Positions 58,965 through 64,000 of a stretch of DNA of 64,000 nt are shown in pieces; the stretch's first letter is position 1; each line of letters starts with the position of its first letter. This DNA is from Amycolatopsis taiwanensis DSM 45107 (GTDB lineage Bacteria > Actinomycetota > Actinomycetes > Mycobacteriales > Pseudonocardiaceae), in the NCBI RefSeq assembly GCF_000519205.1, contig NZ_JAFB01000040.1, forward strand, positions 1 to 64,000, in the 5' to 3' direction. The position numbers and the translations under genes were made by a program. The notes under the pieces were generated by a model. The model saw only the letters and a program-made list of their open reading frames with translations, made no database searches and was not told the origin of the DNA.

Positions 58965-59795
58965 ATGAAGCGCATCCACGGCGGCAAGGTCCGGGACCTC
59001 TACCAGGACGGGGACGACGTCCTGCTGGTGGCCTCGGACCGGGTCTCGATCTACGACGTCGTTCTGCCCACCCGGATCCCGGACAAGGGCGCACTGCTGA
59101 CCCAGCTGTCGCTGTGGTGGTTCCAGCACCTCACCGACCTCGTGCCCAACCACGTGATCTCCGGCACGGACGTGCCCGCCGAGTTCGCCGGCCGCGCCAT
59201 CCGGTGCAAGCCGCTGAGGATGCTGCAGGTCGAGTGCATCGCCCGCGGGTACCTCGCCGGGCTCGGGCTGCGGGAGTACCGCGAGCACGGCACGGTCTCC
59301 GGGGTCAGGCTGCCGCCCGGCCTTCAGGAGGGCAGCAAGCTCCCCGAGCCCATCTTCACGCCCACCACGAAGGCCACCGAGGGGCACGACGAGTTCATGA
59401 CCTTCGACGACCTGGTGAAACAGGAGGGTCGTGAGACCGCCGAGCGGTTGCGTGAACTGACGCTGGAGGTGTACCGCAAGGGTGCCGAGCACGCGGCCGA
59501 GCGGGGCCTCATCGTGTCCGACACCAAGTTGGAGTTCGGCTGGGACTCCGCCGGGGTGCTGACGCTGGGCGACGAGGTGCTCACCTCCGACTCTTCCCGG
59601 TACTGGCCCGCCGACGAGTGGCAGCCGGGACGGCCGCAGTACTCCTTCGACAAGCAGGTCGTGCGCGACTGGGCGACCGGGACCGGCTGGGACAAGACCC
59701 CGCCCGGCCCCGAACTGCCGGCGGAGATCATCGACACGACGCGCCGTCGCTACATCGAGGTCTACGAACGCATCACCGGCCAAACCTGGAGCTGA
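58965..59795 (+). CDS. purC: Phosphoribosylaminoimidazole-succinocarboxamide synthase
   Basis: A 276-residue enzyme from ATG 58965 (leaderless promoter; ATG 58956 overlaps the -10 and is less likely). GKVRDLYQDGDDVLLVASDRVSIYDVVLPTRIPDKGALLTQLSLWWF is the N-terminal SAICAR-synthetase fold with the ATP-binding GKVRDxY. VECIARGYLAG, FTPTTKATEGHDE and ISDTKLEFGW-like IVSDTKLEFGW are the diagnostic motifs. It joins CAIR to aspartate in purine synthesis. No other pur genes are visible, and minisatellites fill its whole upstream region. Confidence 0.95.
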   Translation: MKRIHGGKVRDLYQDGDDVLLVASDRVSIYDVVLPTRIPDKGALLTQLSLWWFQHLTDLVPNHVISGTDVPAEFAGRAIRCKPLRMLQVECIARGYLAGLGLREYREHGTVSGVRLPPGLQEGSKLPEPIFTPTTKATEGHDEFMTFDDLVKQEGRETAERLRELTLEVYRKGAEHAAERGLIVSDTKLEFGWDSAGVLTLGDEVLTSDSSRYWPADEWQPGRPQYSFDKQVVRDWATGTGWDKTPPGPELPAEIIDTTRRRYIEVYERITGQTWS

Positions 59796-59836
59796 AGCCA
59801 CGCCGTGAAAGCCGCCGCGAGCCGGCTGGTGAGCGC

Positions 59837-59883
59837 ATGAGTGGCCCGTTCGTGCCGAATTTCGACAGTGACGGGTCACTCAT
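59837..59883. repeat. 47-bp palindromic repeat, copy 2
   Basis: Same length and ends (ATGAGTG...CACTCAT) as the copy at 34960-35006, with 38 of 47 positions identical. The arms here are less perfectly paired. It lies between the convergent purC and propeller/LGFP genes and may serve as terminator. Confidence 0.75.
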
Positions 59884-59894
59884 GACGCAACGGG

Positions 59895-62800
59895 CTACCA
59901 GCGGCGGTCGACCACGGTCCCGTTCGGATACCACTGGATGTAGCCGAACTGGAAGTTGTTCCGGCGGCCACCGTCGAAGGCGAACTCACCCGAGGTCGGG
60001 TAGCCCAGGTAGGAGCGTTCCCACCCGAGTGCCGCCCACCGGGCCCGGATCGCGCCGTAGATTTCCTGCGCACCGGTCGAAGGCGTGAAGTAGATCGACG
60101 AATCCTTGTTGAAGTGGTTGTACTTCCCGACCCCGTCGGGAGCCGTGTTCTCGTCGGTCGTCGGATAACCGAGCCCGGTCTCCCAGCCCAGCGCGGCCCA
60201 CTTGTCCCGGATCGCGCCCTTGATCGACCACGCTCCGGTGGACGGTGTCCAGTAGATGGAAGCCGAGTTGCTGAAGTGGTTGTACTTCCCGACCCCGTCC
60301 GGAGCCGTGAACTCATCGGTCGTCGGATAACCGAGCCCGGTCTCCCACCCGAGCGAAGCCCACTTCGCCCGGATCGACCCCTGGATCGACCACGCGCCCG
60401 ACGAGGGTGACCAGTAGATCGATGCACCGTCGGCCCGCGAGAAGTGGTTGAACCGGCCGATCCCGTCCGGCGTCACCAACTCATCCGTGGTCGGGTACCC
60501 GAGCGGCCCCGTTTCCCAGCCGAGCGAAGCCCACTTCGCCCGGATCGACCCCTGGATCGCCCACGCCTTGGTCGTGGGTGTCCAGTAGATCGATGCACCG
60601 TCGGCCCGCGAGAAGTGGTTGAACCGGCCGATCCCGTCCGGCGTCACCAACTCGTCGGTGGTCGGGTACCCGAGCCCGCTCGCCGGTCCACCGAGCGCCT
60701 TGTAGTGGGCAAGGATGTCACCGCCCATGGCGTGCGCACCGGATTCCGCGGACCAGTAGATCGAGCCGCCCCGGAAGTCCTGCGCCATGCCGCCGCCCGC
60801 GGTCGGGTACTCGGCGGAAACAGGGTCGCTGAGGTACGAGCCGCGCGCACCACCGAGCTTGTTGTAGTAGTCGGTGATCGGGTCGGTGTTCCCGTTGAGA
60901 GTCACGTATTGCGCGCCGACGCCGTCATTGCCGGTCACCTCGTAGGTAAGGGTCGCCGGGTACGCGTCGGTGGGAGTGAACGTGACGGGTACCTGCAACT
61001 CGTCGCCGGGCGGGATCACCTGGCCCTCGGCGAGCGGGGAACTCGACGTGAACACTCCGGCCGGCGCCTTCGCCTTGGTGATCGTCAGCGGCACCGTTCC
61101 GGTGTTGGCCACGGTGAACGACTTGGTCACCGACTGGCCGGGCAGCACCGTGTGGAAGTCCAGCACCGTCGGCTCGAGCGCCAGCTCGGGCTGGCCGGTG
61201 AGGGCGATTCCGTTGAGCGGCACGGTGACCGAGCCCTGGTCGCTGGTCACCGCGATCTCCGAGCTTTCGCTCACGCCGGTGTCCGTGCCGTTCGTCGGCT
61301 GGTAGGTGACCGTGACGGTCATCGTCGCGCCGGGCTGGATGACGGTGCCCGCCGGCGGCAGGTTCGTCGCGGTGAACGAACCGCTCGGCGCGGTCGCGCC
61401 GCTGATCGTCTCGGGGGTGGTCCCGGTGTTCACGATCCCGACGCTGAGTTCCTTGGCCGCGCCCGTGCGCACCTGACCGAAGTCGAGCGACGGCGGGCTG
61501 GCGCCGAGTCCGGGTTGTGTGCCGAAGCCGTGCAGGTCGAGGGAGGCGCTGCCGGCGCTGGTGCCGAAGGTAAGGCTGCCGGTGGCGCCACCCCACGTGG
61601 CCGGGCTGAAGGTCACCGGGACCGAAAGCGTTTGCCCCTTGGTCAAGGTCGCCGGGGCGGACAGCGTCGCGGCGAACGGCGCATCGGCGGTCACGCTGTT
61701 GACGGTCAGGTCCCGATTCGCGGTGACCACGACGTTCGCGCTCGCGGTATCGCCGACCGCGGCCGAGCCGAAGTCATATGGTTTCGTGGCCAGCACGGCG
61801 GTCGTCGGCCGGCCGAAGCCGAGCACCTTGCCGTCGCGCGTGCCGACGTAAACCCGGCCGCCGTCGGTGGCGGGCACGGCGAACTTGACCGCGGTCCCGA
61901 TCGGCGCGGAGTACCGCATCTTCAGCACGCCGTTGACCGGCACCGGGTCGTACGCCCGCAACTGCGCGCCCGCCCCCGTCGGGCCGGTGCTGTAAACGAC
62001 CCAGACCAGCGCGGAACCGGAGGTGGTGCCGCTCGAGGTGATCACCGGGGACCCGGAGGTGTAGCCGAATTTTTCGGCGCTCATGCCGACCTGGGTCAGC
62101 GACGGTCCTTGGGACGAATACTTCAGCGCCCGCAGCGGGCCGCTGTTGCCCACTACGTACACATAACCGCCGTCGCCGCCCCAGAACCCGGGCCTGCCCC
62201 AGACGCCCTCGAACGGCCCGGTCATGCCGACAACCGCGTCCCCGCCGGTCGGCCCCTGCGCGGCGCCACCCAGATGGTCGGCGTCGAGCAGGTAGATCCG
62301 GCCGTCCTTGCCGACTTCGACGACCAGGTGCGGGTGCGCGGTGGTACCGAACGAAGGCGGCAGCGCCATCGGCCCACCGGAGCCGAGGTCGGCGTCATCC
62401 TGGTTGAGGGCGGTGTTGTCGTGCGGGCTGAAGAAACTCTGCGCGCTCAGGGAGCCGTCGTCGTTGACCGCGAGACGCACGACGGATTCGCCGAGGGTCT
62501 GCGGTGGCGCGTCGCCGGGTCCGGGCGCGGGCGCGACACCGTTGCCGGTGGCGAAGATGATCCGCCCCGGCCCGTCGGAGACCAGACCCGAACCCGACTG
62601 CCAGATGCCGCCTTCGTCGGAGAGGCCGGCTTCCGTGGCCCACATCGTGGTTTGCTTGCCGGTGCTCGCGTTCACGCCGACGACGTAGCCGACGTAGGGC
62701 GTGTAGTCGCAGTGGCTGGCGAATCCGGCGTAGACCACCCCGTCCAGCAATAGAAGTCCGGGGCGCTGCATCGCCGTCATGGGGTTGAACGGCACCCCCG

Positions 62801-63356
62801 GGTTGTTGGTCGGCGCGCCCTTGATCGTGGTGGGGAAGCCGTCTCGCTCGGCACCCGTCGCCGCGTTCAGGGCGTGCAGGTACCAGTGCGGGTGCTGCGG
62901 GTCAGGGCCGTCGTTGACCTTCGAGGTCAGGTAGACGGTTCCGGTTGACGGGTCGTAGACCGGGGTTGCGGTGACGCCGATGGTGGGCGTCAGGTCCCCG
63001 CAGTTGACCGTCGAGACCGGCCAGGCCGGACCGAGGTTCACCTTCCACTTCTGCGCCCCGGTCACCGCGTCCAGGCCGTAGACCTTGTTGTTTTCCGTCG
63101 CGGTCACGACCACTCCGTCCGCGACCACCGGCTGGGCGTAGACCTGCCCGTCCACGGTCGCGGAGAACAGCTGGCCGAAGTCGGTCGCGCCGACCTGCGA
63201 GGGAGCGAGCCCCGGCTCGGCGTCGTCCCAACCGGTTCGAAGCGAATTGTGCGCGGCGGTGACCTCGTCCGCATGGGCGGGTGTCACGAGCGCCATGAGC
63301 GCGATTACCGCAAGCAGAACAACTCGGACCCCAGAGCGTTTCGTCACAATCGACAC
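59895..63356 (-). CDS. Giant secreted protein: PQQ-type propeller, ASH domains and LGFP repeats
   Basis: A 1153-residue exported protein from GTG 63356. Signal peptide 1-29 (VRVVLLAVIALMALVTPAHA). Residues 30-525 form a PQQ/pyrrolo-quinoline-type beta propeller (YGLDAVTGAQKWKVNLG, HALNAATGAERDGFP, VYVGTRDGKVLGFGRP). Residues 525-860 contain three or four choice-of-anchor/ASH (HYDIN-like) modules (LDFGQVRTGAAKELSVGIVNTGTTPETI, LDFHTVLPGQSVTKSFTVANTGTVPLTI). Residues 875-1150 hold about six LGFP repeats (LGYPTTDELVTPDGIGRFNHFSRADGASIYW), cell-wall-binding modules of mycolata relatives. Probably wall-attached; ligand or enzyme role unknown. No neighbour suggests a pathway. Confidence 0.88.
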   Translation of the reverse strand: MSIVTKRSGVRVVLLAVIALMALVTPAHADEVTAAHNSLRTGWDDAEPGLAPSQVGATDFGQLFSATVDGQVYAQPVVADGVVVTATENNKVYGLDAVTGAQKWKVNLGPAWPVSTVNCGDLTPTIGVTATPVYDPSTGTVYLTSKVNDGPDPQHPHWYLHALNAATGAERDGFPTTIKGAPTNNPGVPFNPMTAMQRPGLLLLDGVVYAGFASHCDYTPYVGYVVGVNASTGKQTTMWATEAGLSDEGGIWQSGSGLVSDGPGRIIFATGNGVAPAPGPGDAPPQTLGESVVRLAVNDDGSLSAQSFFSPHDNTALNQDDADLGSGGPMALPPSFGTTAHPHLVVEVGKDGRIYLLDADHLGGAAQGPTGGDAVVGMTGPFEGVWGRPGFWGGDGGYVYVVGNSGPLRALKYSSQGPSLTQVGMSAEKFGYTSGSPVITSSGTTSGSALVWVVYSTGPTGAGAQLRAYDPVPVNGVLKMRYSAPIGTAVKFAVPATDGGRVYVGTRDGKVLGFGRPTTAVLATKPYDFGSAAVGDTASANVVVTANRDLTVNSVTADAPFAATLSAPATLTKGQTLSVPVTFSPATWGGATGSLTFGTSAGSASLDLHGFGTQPGLGASPPSLDFGQVRTGAAKELSVGIVNTGTTPETISGATAPSGSFTATNLPPAGTVIQPGATMTVTVTYQPTNGTDTGVSESSEIAVTSDQGSVTVPLNGIALTGQPELALEPTVLDFHTVLPGQSVTKSFTVANTGTVPLTITKAKAPAGVFTSSSPLAEGQVIPPGDELQVPVTFTPTDAYPATLTYEVTGNDGVGAQYVTLNGNTDPITDYYNKLGGARGSYLSDPVSAEYPTAGGGMAQDFRGGSIYWSAESGAHAMGGDILAHYKALGGPASGLGYPTTDELVTPDGIGRFNHFSRADGASIYWTPTTKAWAIQGSIRAKWASLGWETGPLGYPTTDELVTPDGIGRFNHFSRADGASIYWSPSSGAWSIQGSIRAKWASLGWETGLGYPTTDEFTAPDGVGKYNHFSNSASIYWTPSTGAWSIKGAIRDKWAALGWETGLGYPTTDENTAPDGVGKYNHFNKDSSIYFTPSTGAQEIYGAIRARWAALGWERSYLGYPTSGEFAFDGGRRNNFQFGYIQWYPNGTVVDRRW

Positions 63357-63645
63357 TTCGCCAGAACATTCGTTCGCGTTACGTTGAAAACACCGCCGGC
63401 GATCATCGGCCGATCTTCGTTACGAATGCAAACGTTCCCACCGTACGTACAAACTGGAACGTCCTGCGCGGACAGCGCACTGACGCTGCTCCAAGCAGAC
63501 CAAAGGCCTCATACTCAATTGCTAAGAGCAATTTTCCGCCACTATCCGTGACATTTTCGCGTTTTTCGACCCCACGCACGGTCACGTTCCGCGTTGCGCT
63601 AGAAAGGGCGCCCAAGTGCACCCTTCCCGTTCGAAAGGTTCTCCG
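63357..63645. other. Relatively AT-rich divergent promoter region
   Basis: 289 bp between the divergent propeller/LGFP gene and the gene at 63646. It contains AATTGCT-aag-AGCAATT (63517-63533), a perfect 7-bp dyad, and several T-rich runs. No gene recognised. Confidence 0.5.
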
Positions 63646-64000
63646 GTGAACGACGAGGTGTCGGTGACCGAGGTGATGGACCGCGATGGGTGGCCGGAGG
63701 CCCCCTCGACGGCCAGCGCCCGGTTCCGGGTCGTCGCGGTGATGCTGGCGGTGGTACTCGGCTGCGGGCTGGCCGCTTTGCTGGTACACATCGCTGCGGA
63801 GGAGCAGCGGGCGGACAACTCCGGCCCGGCGGTCTTCGACCTGTCGCACGGCCCGCGCGGCGGACTGGCGGGTGGCGGAGTTCCGGCCAGCCGAGGCGAA
63901 ACCACGGTCACCGGAACGAGCACGAGTATCACCGTGACCAACCAGGCTCCGCCTCCCGGCCCCAACGAACTGCCGTGGACCCCACGCCAGTCACGGCCCA
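63646..64000 (+). CDS. Membrane-anchored protein, partial (runs off the window)
   Basis: The frame from GTG 63646 (AAAGG seven bases upstream) is open to the window end, 118 codons. After 30 hydrophilic residues comes one membrane helix (FRVVAVMLAVVLGCGLAALLVHIAA), then an extracellular Gly/Thr/Pro-rich segment (GGLAGGGVPASRGETTVTGTSTSITVTNQAPPPGPNELPWTP). No domain is recognised in the visible part. It is divergent from the giant secreted protein and may belong to the same envelope function. Confidence 0.6.
   Translation, partial: MNDEVSVTEVMDRDGWPEAPSTASARFRVVAVMLAVVLGCGLAALLVHIAAEEQRADNSGPAVFDLSHGPRGGLAGGGVPASRGETTVTGTSTSITVTNQAPPPGPNELPWTPRQSRP

Noticed and set aside
60444..62753. Long open frame (about 770 codons) on the plus strand through the propeller/LGFP gene
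   Set aside because: It is antisense to a clearly real secreted protein and is compositionally Arg/Gly/His-rich with no domain; it is open only because of the high-GC codon pattern.

Overview
This is high-GC actinomycete DNA. Three things point to a Pseudonocardiales genome of the Amycolatopsis type: a mycothiol S-conjugate amidase, LGFP cell-wall repeats together with a SARP/BTAD-type regulator, and GTG/TTG starts with several apparently leaderless promoters. I cannot fix the species. No rRNA, tRNA, CRISPR array or intact insertion sequence was seen. The window reads as chromosomal accessory sequence: many small regulator-plus-target modules, with worn remnants between them (13E12 HNH nuclease, IS630 and IS5 transposases, an MFS exporter, a VOC protein, a MocR-like aminotransferase domain, a CPBP-like membrane protein).

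Layout. 0-4 kb: remnants, then an ECF41-type sigma factor with a NAD(P)-binding oxidoreductase and a membrane protein, and an alpha/beta hydrolase. 4-5.2 kb: a GNAT acetyltransferase preceded by a 17-codon leader peptide. 5.2-10.3 kb: a membrane-fused multicopper oxidase, two tandem paralogous membrane genes and a divergent two-component system, with a shared inverted repeat upstream of each paralogue. 10.3-19.5 kb: regulator/target pairs (ArsR + KPR-like, WYL + small protein, HxlR + MFS) with clear palindromes, a HhH membrane protein, DinB and hydrolase genes. 19.8-22.5 kb: a DUF2637 (SpdB-like) protein, then a leader peptide-GNAT-IF-1 paralogue operon. 23-27.5 kb: TIGR03086 protein, AraC and TrmB/LuxR-like regulators, and a DAIP-like secreted propeller with a truncated second copy. 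27.7-31.3 kb: a two-gene system of a P-loop NTPase and a membrane-tethered periplasmic-binding-fold protein. 31.3-35 kb: a GntR-permease-aminotransferase catabolic module. 35-45 kb: catalase, SMR exporter, DrrAB-like ABC exporter, SARP-NTPase regulator, thioredoxin, MerR, AraC and VOC genes. 45-54 kb: secreted HNH nuclease, RNase Z, DGPF protein + ECF42 sigma factor, TetR + Mca, pirin, rhomboid, and a second two-component system. 54-64 kb: lipoprotein hydrolase, HxlR + imine-reductase-like enzyme, EphD-like hydrolase, MarR, long minisatellites, purC, and a giant secreted propeller/ASH/LGFP protein.

Recurring structure not explained by genes: (i) a 21-bp minisatellite family in at least four intergenic arrays, two of them facing each other upstream of purC; (ii) a 47-bp near-perfect palindrome at two loci about 25 kb apart; (iii) a GC-rich hairpin element at three loci, once tandemly inserted in frame into the SARP regulator; (iv) a hexanucleotide expansion that ends merR early. 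The most interesting functional candidates are the leader-peptide GNAT/IF-1 operon, whose promoter resembles WhiB7/WblC-type promoters, and the NTPase/tethered binding-protein pair. All function calls rest on reading the sequence; no database search was run.
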